Shown piece after piece: positions 17,638-28,311 of a DNA stretch of 64,000 nt. Both the position numbers and the translations under genes were made by a program. The stretch comes from Bacillus massilinigeriensis (GTDB taxonomy: Bacteria; Bacillota; Bacilli; Bacillales; Cytobacillaceae): positions 2,489,601 through 2,553,600 of the forward strand of contig NZ_LT630337.1 of NCBI RefSeq assembly GCF_900117315.1. Direction: 5' to 3'. A model generated the notes under the pieces. It had not been told where the DNA came from. It saw nothing but the letters and a program-made list of their open reading frames with translations, and searched no databases. The first letter of the stretch is position 1; each line of letters starts with the position of its first letter.

Positions 17638-18723
17638 TTAAATGGTCTTAATAGTATTCCCTATTACTAAGTCTGTTATTTTTTCAATCTGTGTACTACT
17701 CAGTTCACTATATAAAGGGAGACATAAAACTTTCTTTGATATATCCTCAGATATGGGACAAGATTTCCTGCTTGTTATATAGGATAGCCGATTTAAAGAT
17801 GGGTAAAAATATCTCCTTGCTACTATTTGATGTTCTTCAAGATTTTCTTTGATCTTTAATAAATCTTCCTCTGACTCTAAAATAATGGGATAATAGCAAT
17901 AATTATAGGAAACATCATTCGCAATATATGGTCTGGCGAAGCGGTTATCAAGCTGCAAATCATACATTTTGGAAGCTTCTTTTCTTTTTTGAATAATTTC
18001 CTCAACGTACTTTAAATTACATATCCCCATAGCTGCATGAAGCTCTGAATTTTTTGCATTTATACCAGCAAACTCATAGGAATCTCCCTCAAACCCAAAG
18101 TTCCTTAATCGCTTAAGTATATCTCCTAGTTTTTTCCCTAAGTTATTGATGATTGCTCCACCTTCCACTGTATGAAAAAGCTTTGTAGCATGAAAGCTTA
18201 AAATGGAGAGATCCCCATATGTTAGAATTGATTTGCCTTTATATTTCACACCAAATGCGTGTGCTGCATCATAAATGACCTTTATCTTATGTTTCTTTGC
18301 AATGGTTTCTATTTTTTCAACTTCACAAGGAATTCCGTATACGTGTGTTGCTAAAATTGCTTCTGTATCTTCCGTGATAGCTTCCTCAATTTTATTTGCA
18401 TCAATACAGAGAGTTCTAGGATCAATGTCAACAAACACAGGTTCACAATTCTCCCACAAAATAGATGTTAATGTAGCAACAAAAGAAAATGGTGTTGTAA
18501 TTACTTGTTTTCTGATGCCTAGTGATTTTATAGCGAGCTGAAGGGCCATTGTTCCATTACTGACGTAGGTTAGGGATGGAACGTGCAAAAATTCCTCAAG
18601 CATTCGTTCAAGTTCCTGTTCAATTGGTCCATGATTGGTAATCCATTTCTCATCCCATATTTTTGATAATAAATCTTGATATTCACCGATTGGAGGCAGA
18701 AATGGCTGCGTAACTGGTATCAT
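17638..18723 (-). CDS. DegT/DnrJ/EryC1 sugar aminotransferase (dTDP-keto-deoxyhexose)
   Basis: About 361 residues of the PLP-dependent DegT family. The PLP Lys is in [20 protein letters not shown], a form found in dTDP-4-keto-6-deoxyhexose aminotransferases of the VioA/FdtB kind. It should aminate the RmlB product, giving a 3- or 4-amino sugar; position cannot be decided. The ATG at 18721-18723 has GGAGG 7 bases upstream and overlaps the end of rmlA by 41 bases, so the two are translated together. The neighbouring GNAT may acetylate the amine. Confidence 0.9.
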   Translation of the reverse strand: MIPVTQPFLPPIGEYQDLLSKIWDEKWITNHGPIEQELERMLEEFLHVPSLTYVSNGTMALQLAIKSLGIRKQVITTPFSFVATLTSILWENCEPVFVDIDPRTLCIDANKIEEAITEDTEAILATHVYGIPCEVEKIETIAKKHKIKVIYDAAHAFGVKYKGKSILTYGDLSILSFHATKLFHTVEGGAIINNLGKKLGDILKRLRNFGFEGDSYEFAGINAKNSELHAAMGICNLKYVEEIIQKRKEASKMYDLQLDNRFARPYIANDVSYNYCYYPIILESEEDLLKIKENLEEHQIVARRYFYPSLNRLSYITSRKSCPISEDISKKVLCLPLYSELSSTQIEKITDLVIGNTIKTI

Positions 18724-19594
18724 CCATATACCTCCCATGGACTAAATTATATAGGTATGTTCCATAGTCATTTTTGTAATGAATCGCTTGAGACAGTACT
18801 TCCTCAGTGGAAATCCATTTGTTTCTAAGACTAATTTCTTCTAAACAAGCAATCTTAAAGCCTTGACGTCTTTCAATAGTTTCCACGAACTGACCTGCCT
18901 CCAAGAAACTCGTAAATGTCCCGGTATCTAACCAAGCAAAACCTCTACCTAGAATTCCCACCTTAAGTTTCTTTCTCCTTAAATATTCCTGATTAATATC
19001 CGTAATTTCTAGTTCTCCTCTAGCTGATGGTTTTACCTGTTTTGCAATCTCAATGACCTCATTATCATAAAAATATAAGCCTGTCACAGCATAAGGAGAC
19101 TTTGGCTTTTCCGGTTTTTCTTCAATGGAAATTGCGTTAAATTCTTCATCAATTTCGACAACTCCAAATCGATGAGGATCCTTAACTTGATACCCAAATA
19201 CTACTGCTCCTTCTTGGATTGTTGAAGCATTTTGTAAAAGAGGCCGAAAACCAGAACCATAAAAAATATTATCACCTAGTACTAAACAAACCGTATCATT
19301 CCCAATAAATTTCTCACCAATAATAAAAGCATCCGCTAATCCACGCGGATGCTCTTGAATGGCATATTCAAGCTGAATGCCCCATCTTTCACCATTGCCA
19401 AGTAAATTTTTAAATAACGGGACATCTTTCGGAGTCGAGATGATTAATATTTCCCTTATGCCTGCAAGCATTAAAACAGACAAAGGATAGTAAATCATAG
19501 GTTTGTCATAAATTGGCAATAATTGTTTGGAAATGGCTTGAGTAATCGGGTAGAGCCTCGTTCCGCTTCCACCAGCTAAAATTATCCCCTTCAT
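18683..19594 (-). CDS. rmlA: Glucose-1-phosphate thymidylyltransferase
   Basis: About 303 residues. Nucleotidyltransferase signature [68 protein letters not shown] and GFAWLDTGT. It makes dTDP-glucose from dTTP and glucose-1-phosphate for RmlB. The start ATG is at 19592-19594, with a GAAGGG site 10 bases upstream. The C-terminus is slightly longer than usual and overlaps the following aminotransferase gene. Confidence 0.95.
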   Translation of the reverse strand: MKGIILAGGSGTRLYPITQAISKQLLPIYDKPMIYYPLSVLMLAGIREILIISTPKDVPLFKNLLGNGERWGIQLEYAIQEHPRGLADAFIIGEKFIGNDTVCLVLGDNIFYGSGFRPLLQNASTIQEGAVVFGYQVKDPHRFGVVEIDEEFNAISIEEKPEKPKSPYAVTGLYFYDNEVIEIAKQVKPSARGELEITDINQEYLRRKKLKVGILGRGFAWLDTGTFTSFLEAGQFVETIERRQGFKIACLEEISLRNKWISTEEVLSQAIHYKNDYGTYLYNLVHGRYMDDTSYAAISASNR

Positions 19595-19608
19595 AAAATT
19601 TTTTCCCT

Positions 19609-20136
19609 TCAATTTTTATATTGTTCATCTTCCCTAAGGTCCCTTGACATAATATATGTATTTTCATCAAGTTCACCTTCTATTTTAAGTTTAAATTTTG
19701 TAGCTAACCCCAATGATGCTTGATTCCTTTTATCGATATGAGATTTTAGAATTTCCATCCCTTTTTCCTTAGAAAAATCTATAATAAATTCAGAAATTAT
19801 ATTACCTATATTTTTACTTTGATAGGAAGATAGTAGCCCAATTGCATTAATAAATACTAATTTATTTGTAAAGTCATTTGCATATAAAGAAACAATTCCA
19901 ATATCCTTTTCATTATCCGTAATAACAAAATTATAAGCATTTTTTATTAATTTATTGGCATAAGTCTTAATATCCATCCCTGGTTGTCTTGGAGTAAGAA
20001 AAGCAGATTCAATGTTATTGAATATTGAAATTAATCGATCCAAATTCAATTCACTATAATCCAATTCTATAATCCCTAGTTGCCTTTTCTTTAGCATCTT
20101 TTCAATTTTTTTAAAACTAGTAGTCTCTACTTTCAT
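19609..20136 (-). CDS. GNAT-family N-acetyltransferase
   Basis: A 175-residue GNAT-fold protein: [18 protein letters not shown], then the acetyl-CoA-binding region [19 protein letters not shown] and [19 protein letters not shown]. Immediately upstream of rmlA, it probably acetylates the amino sugar made by RmlA, RmlB and the DegT enzyme, comparable in role to WecD. It could also supply the acetyl step for the UDP-bacillosamine-like branch, whose usual acetyltransferase EpsM is not found here. Confidence 0.78.
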   Translation of the reverse strand: MKVETTSFKKIEKMLKKRQLGIIELDYSELNLDRLISIFNNIESAFLTPRQPGMDIKTYANKLIKNAYNFVITDNEKDIGIVSLYANDFTNKLVFINAIGLLSSYQSKNIGNIISEFIIDFSKEKGMEILKSHIDKRNQASLGLATKFKLKIEGELDENTYIMSRDLREDEQYKN

Positions 20137-20192
20137 TTTGAATTCCCCCTTTTTCTAATAAATAATTACATAACAAGATACTGTTACTCATT

Positions 20193-21179
20193 TTAGTTAC
20201 TAAACAAAAAAACTTTAATTGCAGCCATTTTTGTATAAGCTTTTGGAAAAAGGCATTTCGAATAAAGCTTTATTTTTTCTCTTAAGGATAGTTCTGCCAA
20301 ATTTTCTTTGAATCTTTCTTCCCTTATCAGTTTTAAATCTCCTTTTATTATGGCAATCTGAAATTCAAAGATTTTTTTTGCTTTTTCTATTTCTTCAGTG
20401 AACTTTTGATTTGAATATTGATTAAAGTTATCAAATAAATCAATAAAGCCCTGACAATGTGTAATTTTTTTTTCAATTGAGTCATTCTCTTTTATCCAGT
20501 TTGATGTAGCCGAACCTCCTATGCCAAAACGATAGACACTCATACATTCATTCATGTAATAAGCATATCCATGGCTTGACGTAATGAGCTTGATAACATT
20601 ATCACCAACAATTGCGTTATAGCACCAATCTGGAAGATCCTCCAAAAGGTGTTTTGGATAAAGATATGAAGCTGTGGGTATATAACCCAATAAAGCCAGC
20701 TCTCCTGCAGTATATTGACAGCTTCTATTAAAATAATATTTTTCATTATTTTTCATCCAAGGGATTACCGACCTGTCATTAATCTTATTTTTATCTTCCA
20801 CCACGATACCATTATGAAAACATAACGTGCAATCCGGATTATTTTCCATATAATCTACTTGCTTTTGAAGCTTGTTCATATCAATCCAATAATCATCCCC
20901 CTCGCATAGGGCAATGTATTTTCCTTTAGAATTTTGAAATAATCTCCTCATATTTTCGGCAGCTCCAACATTCCTACTTGATGTTATGACTCTAATCAGA
21001 TTTGGATATGATTTTGCATATTTTTCAACAATTTCTCTCGTGCAATCAGTACTACAATCTTCACCAATAAGAATTTCATATTCAAAATCTGTTTTTTGAT
21101 GTAAAAATCCTTCTATTGCATCAGAGATGTATTTTTCGTGATTGTAAGTTATGCAGTTAATACTTACTAAAATGTTCAT
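20193..21179 (-). CDS. GT2-family glycosyltransferase
   Basis: About 328 residues of the GT-A fold: NILVSINCITYNHEKYISDAIEG at the N-terminus, EILIGEDCSTDCTREIVE, and the metal-binding ALCEGDDYWID. Adds a nucleotide-activated sugar to the growing lipid-linked unit on the cytoplasmic face. The ATG at 21177-21179 is preferred over two TTG codons just upstream; AAAGGAG precedes it by 10 bases. The acceptor is unknown. Confidence 0.9.
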   Translation of the reverse strand: MNILVSINCITYNHEKYISDAIEGFLHQKTDFEYEILIGEDCSTDCTREIVEKYAKSYPNLIRVITSSRNVGAAENMRRLFQNSKGKYIALCEGDDYWIDMNKLQKQVDYMENNPDCTLCFHNGIVVEDKNKINDRSVIPWMKNNEKYYFNRSCQYTAGELALLGYIPTASYLYPKHLLEDLPDWCYNAIVGDNVIKLITSSHGYAYYMNECMSVYRFGIGGSATSNWIKENDSIEKKITHCQGFIDLFDNFNQYSNQKFTEEIEKAKKIFEFQIAIIKGDLKLIREERFKENLAELSLREKIKLYSKCLFPKAYTKMAAIKVFLFSN

Positions 21180-21210
21180 CAACAAAATTCTCCTTTAATA
21201 GAAGATACCT

Positions 21211-22473
21211 TTAAACCATATTAAAAATGTCATCATATATTTCAAGTAATCTCTTATAATTTTGATGTTTATCGTGCAATTTTAATGCTTTAATTCTTGC
21301 ATTTTTTGATAAATTCAATGCAAGCTGGTCGTTACCAAGTACTTCACATGTATAGTAAGCTAGCATATATGGAGCATCCGAGGGATATATAAATCCTTCC
21401 TCCTTATGCTTTAGTAAATCGGATACTCCACCAACGTTCGACGCAATCGAAGGAACGCCAAGAATCATAGCCTCTCCTAAAGAGTTAGGACTATTTTCAA
21501 TAGTTGAGGGACAAACAAAAGCATTTGATAATAAAAAGCGTTTGCAAATTTGTTTTTCGCTTAATATTCCAGTAAAGGTTATATGGTTTTCTAAGTTATA
21601 TTTCTGTATTAATGTATTAATATATTTACCGTAGCTCGATAATTTCAATTTTTCTAAGAGTGATTTATTTCTGGTAATGTCCGGCCCCCCAATATATAAC
21701 CTAGCTTTAGAAAAACGTTTTAATATTAATGGTAAGGCCTCAATCATAAAGTGTAATCCTTTAATTGGATAAGTGCCTTGGCTAATAAATATTGAATATC
21801 TTTCACATTGATTAATATCCCATTTATTCTTATAAAATTCACTTCTTAAAGTTTCATAACAATGATAATACTTCACATTATTATTAATAAATGAAAGACA
21901 TGCTCTATCCCAAGTTGTTCTGCCAATTATATAGGAAGCTTTCTGTAACGTCTCAATTTCATATTTTCCTCGTTTTTCAAATTTTCTTTGTTGTTGTTTG
22001 ATATTATCCTGCTTAATAAAATCTCTTATTGTAAAAGACCGCTGAATATCAACAGGTAAGCCCAATGTATAATGTTTAGAAATTATTGAAACAAGACCTT
22101 GGATTGAGATCACACATTTAATGTTTCTTTTTTTACAAATATTCACTATCGCATGGGAATGATATAATTCAGTACCAAAAATATGAACAATGTCTGGTTT
22201 CACTTGTTCAATGATTTTTTCAGAAAAATGGTTATTCCATTGATTGTCTTTCGAAGTAATACTCGGAAAAGTGAAATAATTAACTTTTTCTCCATTGATG
22301 AAATCAATACCCTCTGCGTCATTTTTAGGAAATGCGATATTTAGATGAATATTTTCATTATCAGAGAGCAACTTTGCTATATCTATAAGCCATCCCCCAA
22401 AAGGAGAAATCTCTTCTTTAAGAAGAATACTAGCTTCTGGTAGAGATATATTGGTAATCCATAACAATTTCAT
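21211..22473 (-). CDS. GT4-family glycosyltransferase
   Basis: A 420-residue GT-B enzyme. The C-terminal donor domain shows YSIFISQGTYPIKGLHFMIE, ARLYIGGPD, HITFTGILSEKQI and PSTIENSPNSLGEAMILG, the E-x7-E motif of GT4. It follows the Wzy-like gene with almost no gap (one base), so the two are cotranscribed. The sugar cannot be predicted. Confidence 0.88.
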   Translation of the reverse strand: MKLLWITNISLPEASILLKEEISPFGGWLIDIAKLLSDNENIHLNIAFPKNDAEGIDFINGEKVNYFTFPSITSKDNQWNNHFSEKIIEQVKPDIVHIFGTELYHSHAIVNICKKRNIKCVISIQGLVSIISKHYTLGLPVDIQRSFTIRDFIKQDNIKQQQRKFEKRGKYEIETLQKASYIIGRTTWDRACLSFINNNVKYYHCYETLRSEFYKNKWDINQCERYSIFISQGTYPIKGLHFMIEALPLILKRFSKARLYIGGPDITRNKSLLEKLKLSSYGKYINTLIQKYNLENHITFTGILSEKQICKRFLLSNAFVCPSTIENSPNSLGEAMILGVPSIASNVGGVSDLLKHKEEGFIYPSDAPYMLAYYTCEVLGNDQLALNLSKNARIKALKLHDKHQNYKRLLEIYDDIFNMV

Positions 22474-22474
22474 A

Positions 22475-23743
22475 TCAGTGACCTCTCAAATAATTTTCAA
22501 ATTTAACGTTTTTTCCTCCAAAGATGATCAATGTGTATAAAAATTCATTATAAATCAGTAATTGGGTATTTATTGAAAACATAATTACTAAAAAAATAAC
22601 CAAAACAACAAATGTGTTTTGGCTCGATTCTCTTATGAACATATATAAACTAGTTGTTACAATAATGACGAATATTAACCCGAATGCGACCAACATAGCC
22701 CCCGTTGTACTTGTATTATGAACTGTGGAATATGAAAATTGAGTTTGCATTACATCCTTTACGGAATTTGCCAAGGCCTGTATTCCACTTCCTAAAATTG
22801 GACTATCCCCCCATAATTTTAGGTTTGCTAATATAGCCACCATTCTCCCTTGGTAAGAAGATTCTTTATTTGTAAATTTATCCACTGTGTCCGTAAACAT
22901 GTAAGAAAACTCATAACTTTTAAAAAAGATAAAAGTGATTGATAATATTAAAAATAAAACGCTAAGAAAGTATATTTTTTTATTTGAATTATTTTCTGAA
23001 TCATAATGGTTTTTGCTAACAAAATTGTAGGCGACAATTATGGATAGACTTGTAATATATCCCGCAGTAGAGAATGTGCTGAGAACTGTTATACAGAGGA
23101 TCATAACTGTAAGGGGAGAAATTTTATTCTTTTTAAAAAATAGTTCAAAAATTAATGCCATATTTAAAAAGAATTGATAAACCCCTGGCTCTCTATATAT
23201 CCCAAAATTCCTGTAATATATTGGATTATTAAAAACCACAGAAAATCTCATATTAATAAAAGAAAAACCTGCTTCATTAGTAAATACCGGAGCAATAAAG
23301 CTTGGTAAACTAAAAATCCAAGGTCTTATTAGATAAGTTACTATTAATGAGTATATAGCCAAAAACAACATTACCTTTACATAGTAGGTAGCGAACTCTT
23401 CAACATTTACTATGTGAATAATCATATAGCCAATCAACAAACATATTATTATTTTTATATATCCACCTGAAAAATTTTGATTAAATAACATAGTCAAAAG
23501 TATTAAAACACATAAAGTTAATATAATTATTGTGTTGCTCTTATATACCAGTTGTTTTTTTAGAACAATCCGATAAAAAAAGACTATACCAATAATAAGA
23601 AAAATATAAATAATGGTTTGCCCTTGTCCTTTAAATAGGATTGACGGAAAGGTTTCATTATTATAATAGACAAGAATAAATACAACAAAAAAGGATAACC
23701 AACTAAGGTTTTTATTTAATATTCCCTCACTATTTATTATCAT
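22475..23743 (-). CDS. Wzy-like polysaccharide polymerase
   Basis: About 422 residues with ten or more hydrophobic helices and a large extracytoplasmic loop holding NPIYYRNFGIYREPGVYQFF and, later, LKLWGDSPILGSGIQALANS, typical of O-antigen ligase/polymerase proteins. It should polymerise repeat units delivered by the flippase. The ATG at 23741-23743 has GGAG 9 bases upstream; the ATG at 23758 lacks a clear site. Confidence 0.85.
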   Translation of the reverse strand: MIINSEGILNKNLSWLSFFVVFILVYYNNETFPSILFKGQGQTIIYIFLIIGIVFFYRIVLKKQLVYKSNTIIILTLCVLILLTMLFNQNFSGGYIKIIICLLIGYMIIHIVNVEEFATYYVKVMLFLAIYSLIVTYLIRPWIFSLPSFIAPVFTNEAGFSFINMRFSVVFNNPIYYRNFGIYREPGVYQFFLNMALIFELFFKKNKISPLTVMILCITVLSTFSTAGYITSLSIIVAYNFVSKNHYDSENNSNKKIYFLSVLFLILSITFIFFKSYEFSYMFTDTVDKFTNKESSYQGRMVAILANLKLWGDSPILGSGIQALANSVKDVMQTQFSYSTVHNTSTTGAMLVAFGLIFVIIVTTSLYMFIRESSQNTFVVLVIFLVIMFSINTQLLIYNEFLYTLIIFGGKNVKFENYLRGH

Positions 23744-23817
23744 TAACAACTTCTCCATAGTAAGATAAAATTATGCTACAACTCTGCATAGTTAAAAATA
23801 ACTTAAATTCAACTTTT

Positions 23818-25041
23818 TTATTTTGTAAGTACTTTACATTTTATCATTTCAATAATTTTTTTTGACTGTATAAGACTATTCTTGTTCTGTAAAATAAATC
23901 TACGAGCATTATCCCCAAATTCTTCAAGTTCTTGTTTAGGCTTATTTAATATTTCTATCATTTTATTCTTTAAATCTACGATATTATTGTATTCTACAAA
24001 ATACAAATATTTATGATATTCATCTGGAATACAAGGAATTTTCGTTGTTAAAAATGGAGTCCCTGAAACCATGTATTCAAAGGTCTTTGAAGGAAAGGAA
24101 AAATGAGTGTATTCATCCTTTGGGTTTCTTGCATTAATCAATAATTGTGCCCTTTTCTCATATTCAAAAACTATATTTCTTGGTTTAAATCCAAAATATT
24201 TAATTCTTCGATCTGATAATGACAACTTCTCAATATATTCACGCATATCTCCATCACCGAATATCCAAAGTTCTAATTCCTGATCCTCTATTTGATTAAA
24301 GGCATCCAATATATTTTTTATTCCATACTCATATGATAAAGTTCCCGCATACATAATTGCTTTACTTCTCGTAACAGAGGATAGATCCAGATCGTTATTA
24401 AAAATCCCCTCCATTACTATGTACGGCCTCCCTAAAGGATTTACTTTTCTATTCATAGGTTTTGTAAATAAGATATACCCATCAAATTGATTTTCAACAA
24501 ATTGAACTAATTTATAATATAAAGGAAGGATAGCTTTTTTAAACCAAATCATATTTTTTTGTCTAGTTGAAGTTAAAATATGTCCAGAAAGATCTGTAAA
24601 AATATTCACACGTTTTATTCTGAATAATTTTGCTGTGAGATAAATTCCTAATGATAAAGGAGTGTAATTAAACGGAGTTAATACGACCTTTTCTTTAATC
24701 ATACGATTCTTCCAAAACCATCTTAGAGTAACACCAATACCTTGCAAAAATGATATTAACTCCTTAATAAAAGGATAATTAATATTGGATAAATGATGAA
24801 GAATCATTTTCTCATTTATTATTGTGCTTCTGCTTTTATATCTAAAATTAGTTCCCCTAGGATAGTATGGTTCTTGGTTTAAATAGTATATTTGCATATT
24901 AACATCCTTTAATTCTATGACCCCATTTATAAATGCCTTTTCAAATGAGTATTGTGCAACTTTAAAAGGTAATCCGCTGTTCTTAATAACAGAATCGGAC
25001 CATTCCTCTTCGCAATAACTTCCAAAATACAAAATTTCCAT
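23818..25041 (-). CDS. GT4-like glycosyltransferase
   Basis: A 407-residue GT-B protein with AIMYAGTLSYEYGIKNILDAF, ELWIFGDGDMREYIEKL, RIKYFGFKPRNIVFEYEKRA and HFSFPSKTFEYMVSGTPFL in the donor domain. The start ATG follows a GAAGGTG site. It sits between another GT4 and Wzy, consistent with assembly of the repeat unit. Acceptor and donor are not deducible. Confidence 0.87.
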   Translation of the reverse strand: MEILYFGSYCEEEWSDSVIKNSGLPFKVAQYSFEKAFINGVIELKDVNMQIYYLNQEPYYPRGTNFRYKSRSTIINEKMILHHLSNINYPFIKELISFLQGIGVTLRWFWKNRMIKEKVVLTPFNYTPLSLGIYLTAKLFRIKRVNIFTDLSGHILTSTRQKNMIWFKKAILPLYYKLVQFVENQFDGYILFTKPMNRKVNPLGRPYIVMEGIFNNDLDLSSVTRSKAIMYAGTLSYEYGIKNILDAFNQIEDQELELWIFGDGDMREYIEKLSLSDRRIKYFGFKPRNIVFEYEKRAQLLINARNPKDEYTHFSFPSKTFEYMVSGTPFLTTKIPCIPDEYHKYLYFVEYNNIVDLKNKMIEILNKPKQELEEFGDNARRFILQNKNSLIQSKKIIEMIKCKVLTK

Positions 25042-25065
25042 TTAAAACACCTTCATATGATAATA

Positions 25066-26064
25066 TTAAGCATGATAATTTAAACATTGGTGCATTAACT
25101 GACATAATTCATTAGAATCGAATGCATCAAAAAACCATGCCTTGTCGTAGCCATTAACTATTTCTTTTGCGAATTCTGTTTCTGCGGCTAAAATTATCCC
25201 TTTATGAAGTTTAGCCTCTAAAAGGGGGTATCCAAAAGTTTCAATAAATGAAGGGAAGATTAATACGGATTTAGTATAGAGTTCAAATACATCATTTCTT
25301 TGTTTAGTACCTTCAAACAAGATAGGCAGCCTTTCATCTTGTATACGCCTGTATAAATCACTAATGAGTTCGTTTTCATTTCCGTTTAATGTAAATATCA
25401 CTTTGAATTTTTTATTTGTCATATTTACGAGCTGACTGCAGGCATCTACAATGATTTGATGATTTTTATAAGCAAGACCACTTGCTGGATAAAAAAAAGT
25501 GGATAATGATTCTTTGGTTGGCTTAAACATATTATTTATTTTAATATTGATTGAAGGAGGTATTACATCAAATTTTCTTTCGCATACTTGAGCTTTTTTT
25601 GAACATGCAACCTTCATCCATTCTGTTTGAACGATTATTTTATTCGCCTTTCTAATTGAATGAATTATTTTCCAACCAATAATATTTTGATAAATCCAAA
25701 ATAATTTGTTTTCTTTAAGTGAATATTTATAATTTATAAAAGGTAGTGGTTGATGTACATACAGAATCTGTTCACATTTCACATTGGGTACCAGAATATT
25801 TTGTAGTGATACAACTTTATCCACTTTATACTTCTTCACTAATCTTGGTGCGATAAATTTATCAAAAAATATCCGATGTAACCAACTGTTTTTAATCCAA
25901 GGAAAACGTAAAACGTTAATATTAGAAGTTTCTTTAAGTTTAGGATTGCTAAGTACAAAAAACCAGGTTGTGTTGTGACTCTTTTTGGCTTCAAAATAAT
26001 AATCGTTAAGGACAGATAATGCCCCACCACTCTCCGCAGGAACATCAAATACCATAATTTTCAT
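25066..26064 (-). CDS. GT4-like glycosyltransferase
   Basis: About 332 residues: MKIMVFDVPAESGGALSVL at the N-terminus, FFYPASGLAYKNHQIIVDAC, ERLPILFEGTKQRNDVFELY and LIFPSFIETFGYPLLEAKLH, the E-x7-E donor region of GT4. The ATG at 26062-26064 is chosen; GGAGG lies about 10 bases upstream, inside the end of the epimerase gene. Its position directly after the UDP-FucNAc genes makes a fucosaminyltransferase plausible but unproven. Confidence 0.86.
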   Translation of the reverse strand: MKIMVFDVPAESGGALSVLNDYYFEAKKSHNTTWFFVLSNPKLKETSNINVLRFPWIKNSWLHRIFFDKFIAPRLVKKYKVDKVVSLQNILVPNVKCEQILYVHQPLPFINYKYSLKENKLFWIYQNIIGWKIIHSIRKANKIIVQTEWMKVACSKKAQVCERKFDVIPPSINIKINNMFKPTKESLSTFFYPASGLAYKNHQIIVDACSQLVNMTNKKFKVIFTLNGNENELISDLYRRIQDERLPILFEGTKQRNDVFELYTKSVLIFPSFIETFGYPLLEAKLHKGIILAAETEFAKEIVNGYDKAWFFDAFDSNELCQLMHQCLNYHA

Positions 26065-26068
26065 TCTT

Positions 26069-27196
26069 TTAAGGCCTCCCCCAAACAACCCTATTCACAA
26101 CCCCCACATAACTCTGAATAACCTTCACAACCTTCTCCGAAACATTAATATCCCGATAATCAGTAGCTAAACAATCCTGTTCTCCCTTATTCCACATGGC
26201 TCTCGTCAATTCCACCGCCTGCAAGATTTCTTTTTCAGTTATTCCACCAATAATCACCGTCCCCTTATCTAATACCTCCGGACGTTCGGTTGATGTTCGA
26301 ATGAGAATTCCAGGGAACCCAAGAATGGCTGATTCCTCAGACAGAGTTCCACTATCGGATAGAACGGAAAAAGCATTTAGTTGTAAATGATTGTAGTCAA
26401 AAAATCCAAATGGCTTCAGCTGACGAACTAATGGGTGGAAAACAAAGCCGCGGTTTTCAATCATTTGCCAGCTTCTTGGGTGGGTGGAATAGATGACTGG
26501 AAGCTGATAGGTTTCAGCAATTCGATTAATGGCATTCATTAAAGAAAAGAAATTTTTCTCATTATCGATATTTTCTTCACGATGAGCGGAAACGAGGAAG
26601 TATTTTCCCGCTTCTAAACTTAATTCTTTTAAAACCGAACTGTTTAAAATGCGCTCCCTATTTTTATGAAGAACCTCTGTCATCGGAGAGCCAGTTACAA
26701 AGATATGTTCCTTTCTGATACCCTCGGACAGTAAATATCGGCGGCTATGCTCAGTGTATGGTAAATTTATATCGGAAACATGGTCAACAATTTTGCGGTT
26801 AATCTCTTCTGGAACATTCAAATCAAAGCAACGATTGCCCGCCTCCATATGAAAAATAGGAATCTTTAAACGTTTTGCTGCTATCGCACTTAGACAGCTG
26901 TTGGTATCACCTAAAATCAATAGAGCATCAGGTTTTTCGTGCCTTAGAATATTGTAGGAGGCCGCGATGATATTTCCCATTGTTTCTCCTAGATTTTCTC
27001 CAACCACACCAAGAAAATGATCCGGCTGTCTAATTCCTAATTCCTCAAAGAAAATATCATTTAAACGATAATCCCAGTTTTGGCCAGTATGAACTAGGAT
27101 ATGATGAAAATATTGGTCACAAGCCTTTATCACTTCAGATAAGCGAATAATCTCCGGCCGTGTACCAACAATTGTCATAACCTTCATTTTTTTCAC
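26069..27196 (-). CDS. capG: UDP-N-acetylglucosamine 2-epimerase family, CapG/FnlC type
   Basis: A 375-residue WecB-like epimerase: MTIVGTRPEIIRLSEVI, HTGQNWDYRLND, LILGDTNSCLSAIAAKR, FHMEAGNRCFDLNVPEEINR and SDSGTLSEESAILGFPGIL. Together with CapE and CapF just upstream it completes UDP-N-acetyl-L-fucosamine synthesis from UDP-GlcNAc by the final C2 epimerisation. The start is GTG with GGAGG 10 bases upstream. Confidence 0.92.
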   Translation of the reverse strand: MKKMKVMTIVGTRPEIIRLSEVIKACDQYFHHILVHTGQNWDYRLNDIFFEELGIRQPDHFLGVVGENLGETMGNIIAASYNILRHEKPDALLILGDTNSCLSAIAAKRLKIPIFHMEAGNRCFDLNVPEEINRKIVDHVSDINLPYTEHSRRYLLSEGIRKEHIFVTGSPMTEVLHKNRERILNSSVLKELSLEAGKYFLVSAHREENIDNEKNFFSLMNAINRIAETYQLPVIYSTHPRSWQMIENRGFVFHPLVRQLKPFGFFDYNHLQLNAFSVLSDSGTLSEESAILGFPGILIRTSTERPEVLDKGTVIIGGITEKEILQAVELTRAMWNKGEQDCLATDYRDINVSEKVVKVIQSYVGVVNRVVWGRP

Positions 27197-27201
27197 TATA
27201 G

Positions 27202-28311
27202 TTAAACCTCCACAAAATAAGTATCCGGTTTTTCAGGATTAAAAATTTCACATGCCCAGAATAATGTAATTACGTCTACATCTCCTGTATTTTCAATTGA
27301 ATGGGTATAACCAACAGGGATGTCGACAACCTCAGGGTTTTCCCCATTTACCCTATACTCAATTACTTGGTCACTATCAATCTTTCGAAAACGGATGACA
27401 GCCTCCCCTTGGATAACAAGGAATTTTTCAACCTTTGTATGATGCCAATGATTTCCCCTAATTACACCTGGTCTTGTTTTTGAGATGAAAATTTGACCCA
27501 TACTTTGAGATTTAATAAATTCAGTCAACCATCCTCGATGATCAACGTTTTTCTTTAATTTATAAGAGAAATTATCCTCTTCTAGATAGGATAGAAAGGT
27601 ACTATATAACGCTCGGTCAAAGGCATTCTCTAATGAAGGCATCACCAAAGATTCCCTGTTATCTTGGAATGCATATAATTTATCAGATAGCTCACCTAAA
27701 GTGATTTGATATGATACAGGGACTACACAAAAATCTCCTTCCTTCGATTCATTCCCTTCTAATGAATGAAGAAATTCTTCAATAACATCGTCTATATAAC
27801 ATAAGGTAAGCAATGTCTCTCGATTATGGATTTGGACTTCCTTATTTCTTGAAATATTGTGGCAAAATGTAGCCACTACACTGTTATAGTTTGGCTTGCA
27901 CCACTTTCCAAAGAGGTTTGGTAGCCTATACACTAAAATATTTGCACCTGTTTCTTGACCATATTTGAAAAGTAGCTTTTCACAGGCATTTTTACTTTTC
28001 CCATAAGGATTTTCTTGATTTGCCTGAATTGAGGAGGTAAATACGATAGGTGAATTATTTTTATGCATTCTCAGCAATTGCAATAGCTTAATAGTAAAAC
28101 CATAATTCTCCTTCATATAATCATCTTCATTCTTCGGACGATTCACTCCAGCTAAATGATAGACAAAATCACATTCCTTGGTATATCTGCTTAATAAAAA
28201 GAAATCTGTATCCTTATGGACCTCCAAAATATCTGTATATCCTCTATTTTTTAGCTCTACAATTAGGTTTTTACCTACAAATCCCCCTGCTCCGGTTACA
28301 AGTATTTTCAT
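27202..28311 (-). CDS. capF: Bifunctional UDP-sugar epimerase/reductase CapF/FnlB
   Basis: A 369-residue protein with two domains: an N-terminal SDR ([35 protein letters not shown] with Tyr-x3-Lys) and a C-terminal cupin (GVIRGNHWHHTKVEKFLVIQG) whose His residues bind metal. In CapF the cupin epimerises C3 and the SDR reduces C4 of the keto intermediate. The ATG overlaps the capE stop in an ATGA arrangement. Confidence 0.95.
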   Translation of the reverse strand: MKILVTGAGGFVGKNLIVELKNRGYTDILEVHKDTDFFLLSRYTKECDFVYHLAGVNRPKNEDDYMKENYGFTIKLLQLLRMHKNNSPIVFTSSIQANQENPYGKSKNACEKLLFKYGQETGANILVYRLPNLFGKWCKPNYNSVVATFCHNISRNKEVQIHNRETLLTLCYIDDVIEEFLHSLEGNESKEGDFCVVPVSYQITLGELSDKLYAFQDNRESLVMPSLENAFDRALYSTFLSYLEEDNFSYKLKKNVDHRGWLTEFIKSQSMGQIFISKTRPGVIRGNHWHHTKVEKFLVIQGEAVIRFRKIDSDQVIEYRVNGENPEVVDIPVGYTHSIENTGDVDVITLFWACEIFNPEKPDTYFVEV